From NCBI RefSeq assembly GCF_036785885.1, contig NC_092330.1, positions 4,126,525-4,190,524 of the forward strand: a stretch of 64,000 nt of DNA. The letters run 5' to 3'. The notes below the pieces were generated by a model. The model searched no databases and was not told the DNA's origin. It saw only the letters and a program-made list of their open reading frames with translations. The translations under genes were made by a program, and so were the position numbers. This stretch comes from Coffea arabica. Lineage: Eukaryota > Streptophyta > Magnoliopsida > Gentianales > Rubiaceae. Of the stretch, positions 35,541 to 47,872 are shown in pieces. Within the stretch, counting starts at the first letter, position 1; each line of letters opens with the position of its first letter.

Positions 35541-36572
35541 TTGCTGAGTGCTTTCTTCTTTTCAAGTCTTTATTGCCAAGTGCAATTTCCAGCCTTCATT
35601 ACTGATTTTTTCGTTAGGTTTTCATTACCAATTTTTTTTGAAACCTCCAACATATCTAAAACTAAAACATCAGAAATCAACTCCAATACCAAATCAGAAG
35701 AGACCTCAAATATTTCACAAATATGGGATTTGCAGAGTATCCAGGCAGCTTACAGGCTCAACAAAAAAAACTATTTGAAGTGGTCACAATTTGTTCAAAC
35801 ATTTCTCAAAGGAAAAGGCAAAATCAGCCACATGTTTGGAACAAGACCGAAAAAGGAAGATCCTAAATTCGCTGCTTGGGATGAAAAGGGTTCTATGGTC
35901 ATGTCATGGCTGTGGAACTCCATGTCACCTAAAATAAGCGATATTTGCATGTTCTTACCAATAGCTAAAGATACATGGACTACTATTCGACGGACATATT
36001 CAAAGGCAGGAGATGATGCCCTAATCTATGAGATCAAAACAAAAACCTTAGCCACTAAACAAGGCAACCTTTCTGTTGTTCAATATGCCAATCTTCTGCA
36101 AAATATATGGCAGGAACTGGACCAATATCGGTGCGTTCAGATGTTGTGTAGTGAATATGCAGATACCTTGAAAAACTTTATCGAAAAGAATATAGTTTAT
36201 GACTTTCTTGCAGGTCTGAATATGGAATTTGATCAGGTCAGAGTCCAGATATTAGGGAAGAAAAAATTATCATCTCTGAATGAGACAATATCATTAATCC
36301 GAGCTGAAAAGAATAGGCGAGAAGTCATGTTGGAGTCTAAAATATTAGAAGGCTCGGCAATGATTTCTTTAAAGTCAAACAATAAGGAAGCAAAGATAGA
36401 TAATGGATGTACAGAGTCAAAGAAAGACACAATTTTGTACACATACTGCAAAAAACCACGCCATACGCGAGATGATTGCTTCAAACTCCATGGGAAGAAA
36501 CAAGTCCTTAGTTGTAAAGAAGGATTCAAAGGAGAAAAACCCTACTTAACTGATGGAGAAGATCAAATCTAA
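35541..36572 (+). pseudogene. Copia Gag region, nearly intact
   Basis: A 343-codon open frame in the Gag position. It has the copia Gag pattern YLKWSQFVQTFLKGKGK, then FAAWDEKGSMVMSWLWNSM, YADTLKNFIEKNIVYDFLAGLN and FDQVRVQILG. The zinc knuckle near 36440-36490 reads Y-T-Y-C...H...C: the first cysteine has become tyrosine. A TAA at 36570-36572 ends the frame before protease, where copia elements are usually continuous. The capsid-like domain looks whole but the RNA-binding knuckle is damaged. Confidence 0.8.
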
Positions 36573-36599
36573 AAAAAATTCAACCAGGCTGGTATAGGG

Positions 36600-39500
36600 G
36601 ATTTCAAGAAAGAAGAAATTGAAAAGTTAAGAAACCTTCTAAATTCCCTTGAAAAGTCCTCTAGTATGTGTTCATTAGCTCAATCAGGTACGTACCTTAA
36701 CTCTTATGCTTTAAGTGCCTCAAGCATGTCTTCTCTAGCCTCTTGGGTCATCGACTCAGGAGTTTCTGACCATATGACTCACAGCCTAATCAGATTTAGA
36801 ACATACAACGCATGTCCTGGTAATAGAAAAATTACTGTTGCGGATGGATCACCTATAACTGTTGCGGGCCTGGGGGATAGTAAATCTATCAAATTCGTTG
36901 TCCCTAAATAATGTGTTGCATGTCCCAAAATTATCCTCCAATCTCATATCCATCCATCAAATTACCAAAGATCTGAACTATCAAGTAACTTTCTATTCTA
37001 CTCATTGTGTTTTTCAGGATTTGGTTACGGGGAGGACGATTGGGCTTGTTAAGGTGAATGATAGGCTTTATTACCTTGAGTAACTGAGTGGCTACAAAAA
37101 GAACAATAATCAGTTATCCCCCACCTGCTCCTCAAATAATAAATTTGAAATTTGGTTTCATCATTTCCGTCTTGGTCATCCATCTTTTATTTTACTTAAA
37201 AGCATGTTTGCTTCACTTTTTAAGAATGAAGATGTTAGTAGTTTTCATTGTGTTACATGTGAAATTGCTAAATATGTGAGAACCCGAAAATTTTTATATT
37301 TTCTAGACACTATTTTATTTTCTTGTCTACAATTTTATACTTTCTTTCAATATATTAACTTTATATACATTTTTATAAGTGAATATAGTTTTTCAAATTA
37401 TTTTTCTAGTATGAGTCGGTTCATATTAAGTTTGAAGTGTATTATAGACATGGGACCCGCTAGTGCGGTAAGTGCGATAAAATTTTAGTGATTAGGTGAT
37501 TTTTGTGTAAAAAGATATTATTTTACAATGTATTAGGAGATAATTAGAGGTTAGTTAGATAGATGAACCATTTGTAGACCAAATGATGAGATTAAACTTA
37601 AGAAAGGCCAAGTGTCATGATGCCATTGGATGTTGGACTTTTGACCGAGACTTTCTTACTTTACTAAAACCAAAATTTGACCAAAATTCCTCTCATTTTT
37701 CTTCATGCTTGGCCGGCCATTTGAGAGAAAAACCAAGAAAGGAAAACTTCATTTCCAACTTCCAAAATTGCTTGAATCTTGAGTTTTGGCCAATAACTTT
37801 GCAAACTACTCCATACAAGCATCCACTAAGGTAGAAGGTGGTATTGGTGGAATTAATTTGGGAGAAAGAAATCTAAGCTACCATTTTTCTTGAGGTTAGA
37901 AGGTAAATTTGCTAAGAAATCCCTCTTTACATCTAAAACTAGGATATTTGTGGTTTAGGGTTATAATATTTGTGATTTTATGAGAAATATTGTGGTTTGA
38001 GGTAATGATATAGAAATTTTCAGTTTTTATGATGAAATTTCTGCTCACATGTAATGATTGAGGGTTGGCCATGTTTTGCTAGTTTGCTATATGAAAGATT
38101 GAAGGATTATGGAGTAGATTAACTTGCCTAAAGAAATTTTCAACTTATGTACTTAAATTTCAGATTTAGGGTTTCGAATTTGACCTTGAAGATGGTTGAT
38201 GTTGGAGCTATTAATTGGCTTTATATTAAGGGTGTTATGGCCCTAAAAGAGTGTGTTTAATGACTTGTAATTTGTATGTGCAATTGAGATGAAATTGGTG
38301 GTTGTTTGTAGGAGGGAAAAATAGAGATTTTAGAGGGAGGTGCTATTGAAATTTTTTCGCATGAACCCTTGAACAGTCTTGGAAAATCTGCTATATCTTG
38401 AGGTAAAAAAGTCAAAATTGAGTTCTGTTTCTTGTGTTTGAAACTAGATTCAGAGCAGTTTTTACCGTCCAAATTTCATGATTTTTTTTAATTCCTATGA
38501 ATATCTGTGATTTTTCAAAGTTAACTGAAATTGCATACCTGTTGTGTCTTTTGCTGGATGAAGTGACAACTTGAGACTCGAATATGACTGACTTGTGTTC
38601 TAAATCTTACCATAGTGTCTTCTGGAAAGTTGTCAATCCTTGAATCTATTTTCAATGGTATAAATTTTATCAATTTTGGACTTAAGAAACTTGAGATATG
38701 ATTTTTCAAATAGTGTTGTGCAAAACTGGAAAATTCTGTTTTCCTAGAATTAGTCTTACTTTCATTTTCCACTTCAAATTTGGAAATGGTGAACCATTGT
38801 AGGTAGGGTTTTGGGGAGAGGTGAAGGGTTTTGAGATCGTTCATGTCCCTAGGACCAATTATTACCTTTTCACTCAAAAATCACATTTTATCTCTTTGCA
38901 TTTGTAGTTCATTTGAATAGGCATATGACTCGTAGTCGAGCCTCACTTGTACATTTCGTTTACTAGGTTTTGGATGTGGAAATCTCAATTGTTTTACCTT
39001 GGTTATTTTTAGGGTTTTACGGTGATCAAAACCCTATTTTGGGTGAAAACTTATGAAGTTATTTTTGCTTGAACTGGTGTGTGTACCACTCCCCTGAATT
39101 GTTGCTTAATTGGGTCATCTGTACTTGAAATCTGTGATATGAATGGCTATGAACTTTGTTTATTCTAAATGAGACAAGAGTGTATTTTATCACACTCGTT
39201 CTCTGGCCTATGTGACTGTTTACTGTATAAACTGGAATCTGTTACTTGTACCTGTTATGAGATTGAATCAGTTACCTGTGCCTGTTATAATGTCATTTGG
39301 AAATGTATCCAATGACCTTCCTGTTAAACCTGAGCTCAACCTCATGGGAAGTTAATTGAATCGAACCCATAAGGGCTTGGTCGAGAAAATTGACAATCCG
39401 TGGGTGCTTGTTCCTGGGAAATCTATGGGTATTGGAGACTCTGAATTTCCGGTATACTCGAGTATTACCATTCCTGTTTCTGTTGAGGTGTTCGGACCCG

Positions 39501-42500
39501 GTAAGGGGTATGTTTGATGGACAGAATTTGGTGTTAAGTGATGCTGTATTGAACTAGTTACTTTACTTGAAAGTTGACGGAGTGTCAACTACTACTTGAT
39601 CAAGATATGGTACTGCAACAGGAATCTGGATCTTGAAAGCCACCTGTATCCTTCCTATTTGAATCACTACGTTTAATTGCTTTACTTTATATCTGGAATG
39701 TGTATCTGATTGATTAAACGTGAAATGTCATGATTCTTGACTACTAGTATTTTGGTACCTCATTGAGCGTAAGTTCACCCTCTTCCCGTTATCTTTGTTT
39801 TTCTTGCAGGGGCAAACTGTGAAATCATGATTTTTGGAAGAAAGGGTCGAATTAGTGTAAATATTCTTTTGTTAAGTTCCTTTGTAATAGAAAAATCCTA
39901 ATTGTATTTTGATCTAATATCACATTTTGACTTGTAAAGTTCCAACGTGTGTTTAAAAGTGTTTATTCATGTCTCTTTTGTGTATTTGTTAGTGAATGTA
40001 CGTTCGATGGATTTATATGAACTTTACATATATCCGTTGGTGATTCAAACGAGTGTGGGATTTGATTAAGAAAAGAAAAATTTTGGCAAAAAATTGTTCG
40101 CCGAATCCGGCCGTATATCCAGCCAGTTCTTGGCCGGATACTTAGCCTGGCCAGATATATGGCCGGATTGGCAGGGGAAGTTGAAACAAAAATTGGTTTC
40201 GCTACTGCCTTGAACCCGGCCGGATTGTGACGTTGACCACTTTTCGTTTCGTTTTTGGTTCTGTCTTCCTTTTCATTAAAGTGTTTAATCGATGTCCCAT
40301 TTCACCATATGGTTTGGTAAGTTATATTTTGGCCTGGTGGTCTCCGATTGTTTATTTTCTTTTGATTTTATCGTGCGTTATGCAGGGTTTGTGTGATTTG
40401 TTTTCGTTGTCCCGGCGAGAGTTGGACAGGCGGTTCGCCGAACCTTTTGGTTCGCTTTAGGGGAAGGTGAGGCTGTCACAAAACATCATAGACTATAATT
40501 TTCATTGAGTAATACAAGATCTACTAGACCTTTTTCTTTGATACATATTGATATTTAGGGGTCTTGTAGAGTTTATAGTATTTTTAAAGCAAAATGATTT
40601 GTCATATTCATTGATAATTGTACTAGAACTACTTGGTTATTTCTTATGAAAGAAAAATCAGAAGTAAGCAATATTTTTCCAATGTTTTATAAAATGATTT
40701 GTGCACAATTTGGAAGTTTGATTAAAAAAGTAAGATCTGACAATATAAAAGACTATTTTAATCAAATTTTCTCATCTTTTTTCCAAAAGGGGGGTATAAT
40801 ACATGAGTCATCTTGTGTAGACACACCCCAACAAAATAAAATTGCTGAATGAAAAAATAGACATTTACTCAATATGACTCGAGCAATTTTGTTTCAACAT
40901 AAAGTTTCAAAAACCTTTTGGGGGTGGCTATTTTAACTGCTGCACATTTGATAAATAGAGTACCTTCCAAAGTGTTAAATAATCAGAGTCTCATTGCTGC
41001 TCTTTCTATTTTTTACCCTGATTTTAATGTCTTTTGCACATGGTCACCAAAAGTGTTTGGTTGTGTTGCTTTTGTACATGTTCATGCACACCAAAGAGGG
41101 AAACTTGATCCAAGAGCTTTAAAATGTATTTTTGTGGAATACTCAAATACAAAGAAAGGATACAAGTGTTATCATCTACCTTCAAAAATATTTTTACCTC
41201 CATAGATGTCACATTTGTTGAAAATGAACCTTACTCTCAAAGTAACAATCCTCATCTCCGTGGAGAGAGTTCTTGGGAAGATAAGGAATTTCTTCTTGAT
41301 TATCAAAGTCCTACACTAAACTTGAAGTCTTTCAAACCTAACCATACACCAAATTTCAAAGAAGAACATGCTAGCAGTGAACCTGAATCTAAATTTGAAG
41401 TTGAACATGCCAGTAAAGAAATTGAACCTGATCTTGGAGCTGAGAGAAAAACTGGTTTAAATCCAACTACACCACTCAAGATCTACTCAAGGAAGAAAGT
41501 TCATATTTCTGAACCTGTGCAAATCCAAGACTCTGAACCGCAATCAAGTACTGAAAATTCTGTTCTTTTGTATGTTCAATCTGACTCTGCCCCTTGTGAA
41601 TTTAATGATTTAGACCTGCCTATTGCTGTTCGAAAAGGAATACGAGAATGTACTAAGCATCCAATCTCAAATTTCATGTCTTTCCATAGACTCTCTCCAC
41701 AACATAAAATTTTTCTTACCACCATCAACTCCATTTCAATCCCACAAACACTACAAGAGGCACTTAGAAATAAGAACTGATTACAAGCTATGAAAGAGGA
41801 GATGAATGCCCTATAAGACTTGGGAAATTATAAACATACCTAAAGGAAAGAAAACAGTTGGGTGTAAATGGGTGTTTAATTTGAAATATAGAGCTGATGG
41901 TTCATTAGAAAGGCATAAAGCTCGGTTGGTCGCAAAAGAATATACACAGACATATGGGATAGATTACCAAGAGACCTTTGTATCTGTTGCAAAAATGAAT
42001 ATTGTGCATGTTCTTTTGTCTTTAGCCGCTAACTTTGAATAGTGTTTACAACAATTTGATGTTAACAATGTGTTCTTACATGGGGATTTAGAAGAAGAGA
42101 TGTACATGGAACGTCCACCGGGTTTTAATGAAATGTTTTTTGAAAAGAAAGTGTGTGGGTTAAAGAAAACCTTATATGGATTAAAATAATCGTCAAGGGC
42201 TTGGTTCGGAAGATTTACTAAAGTGATACTAGCAATGCAATACAAACAAAATTAAGGAGATCATACCTTGTTCATAAAACATTTAAAAGGAGGTGTTACA
42301 GCTCTACTTGTATATGTAGATGACACCATCATCACCAGAAATGATTCAATTGAAAGAGAAACACTCAAAAAGTGCTTAGCAAAAGAATTTGAAATTAAAG
42401 AACTAGAGAGCCTAAAGTATTTTTTAGGCATTGAGCCAGCATACTCAAGTAAAGACATCTTTATTTCCCAACAAAAGTATGTCTTAGATTTGTTTAAACA

Positions 42501-43269
42501 AACAGACAATCTTGGATGCAAGGCAGCAAGCACACCCATTGAGCCCAATTTGAGATTGAATGGAGAGAAGGACGATAGCACAGTAGATAAGGCAAGATAT
42601 CAGCGGTTGGTTGGAAAACTGATATACTTGTCCCATACAAGGTCGGACATAGCATTTGCCGCAAGTGTAATAAGCCAATATATACATGATCCGAGAGAGA
42701 AACACTTGCAGGCTGTCAACAGAATTCTATCCTACATCAAAGGAACATTGGGTAGAGGAATTTTGTTCAAGAAAAATAAAGAATTGCTCATAGAGGCATA
42801 TACTGATGCTGATTATGCAGGTTCTATAGTAGATCGTAAATCAATTTCATGATATTGTACATTTCTTGGTGGGAACCTAGTGACATGGAGGAGTAAGAAG
42901 CAATCGATTGTTGCAAGATCAAGTGCTGAAACAGAGTTTAAAGTTATGGCTCATGAAATTCGTGAATTGCTATGACTCAAAATAATACTTAATGACCTTA
43001 TAATCAAGTGGGAAGAACCTATGAAACTCTATTGCCACAACAAGTCTGCCATCAGTATTGCACACAATCCAGTGCAATATGATCGCACAAAGCACATCAA
43101 AATAGAAAAACATTTTATTGAAGAAAAGCTAGACAGTGGCATGATTTACACTCCATATGTAGCATCAAATAATCAATTGGCAGATGTCTTAACTAGGGGA
43201 ATACCAACTTTCAACTTTGAAGACATTACATGCAAGATGGGAATGGAAAATATCTATTCACCATCTTAA
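36600..43269 (+). pseudogene. Copia Pol (protease, integrase, RT, RNase H), broken
   Basis: Protease active site WVIDSGVSDHMT near 36747-36780, a frameshift near 36900, then the pre-integrase motif FRLGHPSF (about 37160) and CVTCEIAK, where the solo LTR 37275-40480 cuts in. Beyond it come the integrase core (FIDNCTRTTWLF, HESSCVDTPQQN, FWGVAILTAAHLIN), RT ([38 protein letters not shown] near 42313) and RNase H (EAYTDADYAG, SAETEFKVMAHE, QLADVLTRG). Stops include the one ending 42042, TAA near 42188, TGA near 42850 and TGA near 42974. Several look like C-to-T changes of Gln, Arg or Trp codons. Confidence 0.88.
37275..40480 (+). mobile_element. Solo LTR (long-LTR gypsy family) inside copia integrase
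   Basis: 3,206 bp from TGTGAGAACCCG to GGCTGTCACA. Flanking 5-mers AAATA (37270-37274) and AAACA (40481-40485) differ by one base. There is no internal gag, PBS or second LTR, so it is a solo LTR left by LTR-LTR recombination. The copia reading continues across it (CEIAK before, HH-V/R after). It shares with the other family members the palindrome (39454-39465), the ACTCCGTCAA segment, a TTTTTCTTGCAGG motif near 39798 and a CCGGCC cluster near 40101-40228. Confidence 0.85.
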
Positions 43270-43276
43270 GGGGGAG

Positions 43277-43518
43277 TGTTAAAAATATAGAATATCTTTT
43301 CTGTATAACTATAAATTCTATTATCTCATGATTTCTGCTCTATTTTAGGATAGAATAATTTACTCCTAATGTATTTTAAGATAGAATAAATTAGCTCCTA
43401 ATTTTTAGGAGATTATAGATTTCATGGAATTGACAAAAGTCAAATTCCATTTATATAAATGTTTTATAGAGCCTAGAACAAAATAGATAACAGAACAATT
43501 CATTTTTCTTTTTGTTCA
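43277..43518 (+). repeat. Copia 3' LTR
   Basis: 242 bp starting TGTTAAAAATATAG after the PPT and ending TTTTTGTTCA. It is diverged from the 5' LTR at many sites. Confidence 0.9.
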
Positions 43519-45300
43519 AGTATGATCACTTTGACAATGACCGTGGGAATGTACCCTCTATGTCAAACTATTCCTGTCAACTTTATCATAATAAAGACAG
43601 ATATCTCGTACAACATATTTCTTAATCGACCCACATTAAATGTTCTACATACAATCTTTTCTATTTTTTCAATTATCATTGGCCGAGGTACCTTGTAGCC
43701 AGTCACATTAACCCATTACTCGCCGAGACCAGATTATAGAAAATCACATGTGTTATCCATTAATGCGATTGAATCTTAAAAAATTGGAAAGCTAAAGAGG
43801 TTAGAGATCTAAGATGAGGTAGAAGACATCACATTAGATTTTGAACAACCTGAGTGAACTGTTCGGGTCAGAGTGATTCTATTTTCTTCTATTCAAGAAG
43901 CGCTGATAGAATTTCTCAATTAGTTTGAGGACGTTTTTGCTTGGACGATTGAAAAAGTTATCGATATCCCACACAATTTGATGATATACAAGATTGATGT
44001 AGATTCACGGGTATGAAACAAAAGAGAGGATATTTGGTTTGGAACGAGTCCAAGCTGTTCTGAAAAAGTTAGATAAACTTCTTCCAACCCGAATGATAAA
44101 GAAAGTTCAATGTTCGATTTGACTGTCTAATCCTGTAATGGTCAAAAAAGACGGCGGTGAATGGCGCATTTGTGTAAATTTTACTAATATTAATAAAGTT
44201 TATGCAAAAGACTGTTACCCATTACCGAGAATAGATGCTCTGATCAATTCGACTATGGGACATGAGATCCTCTGTTTCCTATAAGATTTAAGGGTTACTA
44301 TCAAATTAGGATGAATGAAGAAGATCAAGAGAAAATAACCTTTATTACTGATCGAGATGTTTATTGTTATACTACTATACCCTTCAAATTGAAGAATGCT
44401 TGAACCACTTATCAACACCTTGTTAATCAGGTCTTTCAAAGACAAATCGGGTGTAATACAGAAGGCTATGTGAATGACATTTTAATAAAGAGTAGGACTT
44501 CTGACGTCTTCCTCTCGGACATATAAAAATTTTTTGAGATATTGCGAGAAACTCGGATAATGCTTAATCCCAAAAATTGTGTATTTAGAGTCACATCGAG
44601 AAAGTTTTTGCCTACTTAATATCCAGGCGAGACATCGACTCTAATCTTAATAAAGTTAAGACGATTTAACAAATGGTTACCTCGAGTAATATTCGAGATG
44701 TGCAAAAGTTGACAGAGTGATTAGCTATACTAAACTAATTTCTCTTCAGATCCATCCAAAGAAAAACGCATTTCTTTAAGGTGTTAAGAAAGGCTGACAA
44801 GTTTGCATGGGATGAGAAATACTAGCAAGCTTTCGAATAGATGAAGAACTGCCTTCATCATTTGCTGACGCTCATCTGAGATTAGGAAAAACCTTTTATT
44901 TATATATTGCCACGACTGATGAGACTGTCAATGCAGTATTCATATAACAAGATGCGATTGGGTAATGGCCAGTGTATTCTATTAGTAAGGTTTTATGTGG
45001 TCCTGAAAGTCGATATCTACACTTTGAGAAACTGGTGTTAAGTTTGGTTCATGTAGCCCAACGATTAAAACCATACTTTCTGGTTCATCAAATTATCATT
45101 AGAAACGACAAGCCGATCCTACAAATTCTGGCTTGGCCAGAAGTCTCGGGATGATTAACTAAATGGGCCATTGTAACTCAGAAAGTACGATATCACCTAC
45201 GAGCCCCGAACAACAATAAAAATACAAGTGCTGACTAATTTCTTGGCTAAACTCATCCCTGGTGTGAGCAAAGACACTTCAAAAAGCACAAAACCGTCAC
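43519..45300 (+). pseudogene. Tat-like gypsy protease end, RT and RNase H, broken
   Basis: After the copia element the gypsy reading resumes with YDHFDNDRGNV and the protease tail. The RT fingers read SNPVMVKKDGGEWRICVNFT (near 44112-44172), then YPLPRIDALI, KGYYQIRMNEEDQEKITFIT and LVNQVF. The catalytic box reads YVND (44467-44478), so the first catalytic Asp is Asn. RNase H reads LRPYFLVHQIIIR-DKPILQIL (about 45063-45130) and YEPRTTIKIQVLTNFLAKL (about 45196-45250). Many stops and frameshifts are present. Confidence 0.78.
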
Positions 45301-46235
45301 CAATTTGATCCCTCTAGGTCGATGGTTCGTCTGACAACGAGGGTAGTGAAAATAGTCTATTTCTTGTAAGGTTAGATAGATGCTAGTGTTCTTATATGCT
45401 GTGTTTCAGTTTCTCTACTTCTAATAACGAGATTGAATATGAGGCACAGATCGCCCGTTTCTGATTGGCTCGAGAATTGGGAGCTCTCCGAGTTCTAATT
45501 TACAGTGATCTCAATTAGTAGTCCAGCAGGTTACAAGTCAATATGAAATCCAAGAAGAAAATATGAAGAAATATCTATCTCAAGTGCAACAACTAGTCGA
45601 GCATTTCGAGTCGTTTAAGATTTAGAAGATACCCCACTTCTAGCATAAACAAACTGATGCTCTCTTTTGACTAGCGTCCATTTCATTCTTCCAATTGAAT
45701 AAGATAGTTCTAGAGAAAATCCTTACCGAGCCGAATCACAGATTGGAGGGCGTCTGCTCGGTCCATCAAGGAGAAACTTGGATGGATCTCATACTCAAGT
45801 TCCTTGGTTAAGGAATTCTCCCCAAAGATCGATCTAAAGTTAGGAAGGTATAGCGTAGATCAGCGGTACACCCTGCACAACAAATCGTTATACAAGAGAT
45901 CTTATCTTGGACCATAGTTGAGATGCATTACTGTTGAGTAGGAAAAGCAAGTGCTCAAGGACATCTACAAAAGACTATGTGGAGCCCATATAAGGACTCG
46001 AATATTAGTCAAGAAAGCCCTTCTTCTCAGATACTTTTGACCAACGTTTCAACGGGATTCTCAACTCCTAGTATTAAGCTATTTCTTGTACCAATTTCAT
46101 GCCCATGTACACTATCAACCAACCAATCCGATGGTTCCCATCATGTCCCCTTGGCCATTTGAACAATGAGGTACAGATATAGTTAGACATTTTTTATGAG
46201 CACCCAAAAACTACTTTTACTTTGTGATCGCAATT

Positions 46236-46633
46236 AGAACTGCAAATAAATCAAACTATTTGCAAGCAACTCAAATTTGGTCAACATCAAGTTTGAGTCG
46301 AACTCGAGGTGATCAAGTCGAATTTGAGCTCGAATGCGTGCTTAAAGATATTAAATTCATTAGCTCGCGAACTGATTTGATTATACATATATTTTTTTAA
46401 TTTTAATAGTAAAATTACATATATATCCCTAATATTTTATTATTTATTAAGAAAAATTATGATTTTATTTATTTTTTAAAAAATAAAAATAATTAATTTT
46501 TTATTTTCTTAAGTTTGAACTTTACATTGAGAGTTCATTGAGTTCAAATTCGAATTGAGTTTCATAAAATTAAGTTGAGACTCATCTCGATCAGGTCAAA
46601 ATTCGACTCGATTCACCTCATTTGCACCCTTAG
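46236..46633. mobile_element. hAT-like MITE inside gypsy integrase
   Basis: 398 bp. Flanking 8-mers TCGCAATT (46228-46235) and TCACAATT (46634-46641) match at seven of eight positions. The ends are weak inverted repeats (AGAACTGCAAAT against ATTTGCACCCTTAG). Removing the element and one 8-mer restores the integrase reading between FVIAI and DYF. Confidence 0.78.
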
Positions 46634-46907
46634 TCACAATTGATTACTTTATTAAGTAGGTAGACACAAACTCATTAACTAGCATAGCTGGTCGAGCCAT
46701 TCAAAATTCTTTTGAAAAAATATTGTCTATAGGTTCGAAATGTCGAGAATTGTCATCTTAGACAATAAAATCAATTTGCTAATAACCCTTTCAAGAAGTG
46801 ATGCGAGAATCTCGATATTAAACAGCATTTCACTTTAGTTGGTCACTCCCAAACCAACAAACAACTCAAAAATTTTAACTGTACACTCTTACACAGAATC
46901 AAAACAT

Positions 46908-47672
46908 TAGGGGTGGGTGCGGCTCGGGTACCCACCCCATTCACCATTTGGCTGACTCGACCCGCACCTTGCGAGTCAGCCATTTTCTGACCCTTATCCG
47001 CCCGTATATTGGGTCGGTCATTTTCTGACCCTTACTCGTCCCGCATATCAGAGGGTACTTAATTATAGGGTATCTACTGAGATAGGGTTGGGTCAGCGGG
47101 TACCCGCCCTGTCCCATTTATCATTTAATTTTTTTAAAAAAATAATTTATACCAATTTAATTTTATATTTTAAACATTCATTTACGATTTAATAAATTTT
47201 TTTTCTGAAAAAAAGGTTTCCCACCAAGAAACAAGCATATGAAAAGAATATAAGATAAAGGAAAAAATTAAAAGAATTCAAAATCAATAAAAGTTTGAAA
47301 TAAGTAGCACAATTTTAAATATATATGTTTCACATTAATTAAACTTTTTTCTATAAAATATAAAATTATGACATCTACAAATGAATCTTGTAAATAAACT
47401 ATAGTCTCTCATATTTGTAATGCAATTTGTTCAATAAAATTACTTATTTAGTTCTATTATAGTGTGTATATAAAAATAAAATATATATATATGTGGGGCG
47501 GATCGGGTACTCACGGATTTTTAATTATGTGATTCTAACCCGCCCCACATCTTAGCATCTTAGCGGATACCCGACCCTCTTTTGACTCGATCAAATAATA
47601 AAAATCGGATATCCTAATTTTCGGATCGGATATGATGGGTTTCGGGTTAGCTGATAATTTTGTCCACCCCTA
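46908..47672. mobile_element. hAT-like MITE with perfect 8-bp duplication
   Basis: 765 bp, starts TAGGGGTGGG and ends CCACCCCTA, inverted. The perfect duplication CAAAACAT lies at 46900-46907 and 47673-47680. The interior is non-coding, with GGGTACCCGC-type repeats and AT-rich stretches. It lies within the Tat-like integrase. Confidence 0.92.
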
Positions 47673-47872
47673 CAAAACATAGTTTCACCAAGCTAGCACA
47701 GCTTGGGTTGATGAGCTACCAAATGTGCTTTGGGTTTATTGCACTATACTAAGATCTACCACTCATGAAATACTATTCTCTTTGATTTACGGAGGTGAAA
47801 CTATAGTTCCTAATGAATTTATCACTCCAAATCTCATGATGACAACTTATGTGATTGAGACGCATAATGAGG

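Larger units (their letters stand above)
35249..43518 (+). mobile_element. Copia retrotransposon, itself interrupted by a solo LTR
   Basis: Short LTRs at 35249-35494 and 43277-43518, PBS TGGTATCAGAG at 35495, gag, a broken pol in copia order (protease, integrase, RT, RNase H), and a PPT AAGGGGGAG just before the 3' LTR. The 5' LTR start is TA rather than TG. The flanking 5-mers GATAT and AGTAT match only in part, so the target duplication is decayed. The LTRs differ at many positions, so it is older than the gag-only element. Without the 3.2-kb solo LTR it would be about 5 kb, a normal copia size. Confidence 0.9.
45301..47872 (+). pseudogene. Tat-like gypsy RNase H tail and integrase, broken by two MITEs
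   Basis: The linker shows IEYEAQIARF near 45433 (second RNase H-like part). The integrase zinc-binding region reads GAHIRTRILVKKALLLRYF near 45983-46040, then PTNPMVPIMSPWPFEQ near 46117-46160. The core reads FVIAI (46222-46235) then DYFIK (46642-46656), directly split by a MITE, and AWVDELPNVLWVY then HEILFSLIYGGETIVPNE near 47705-47816. It is interrupted again at 46908 and, downstream, by the solo LTR at 47873. Confidence 0.78.
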
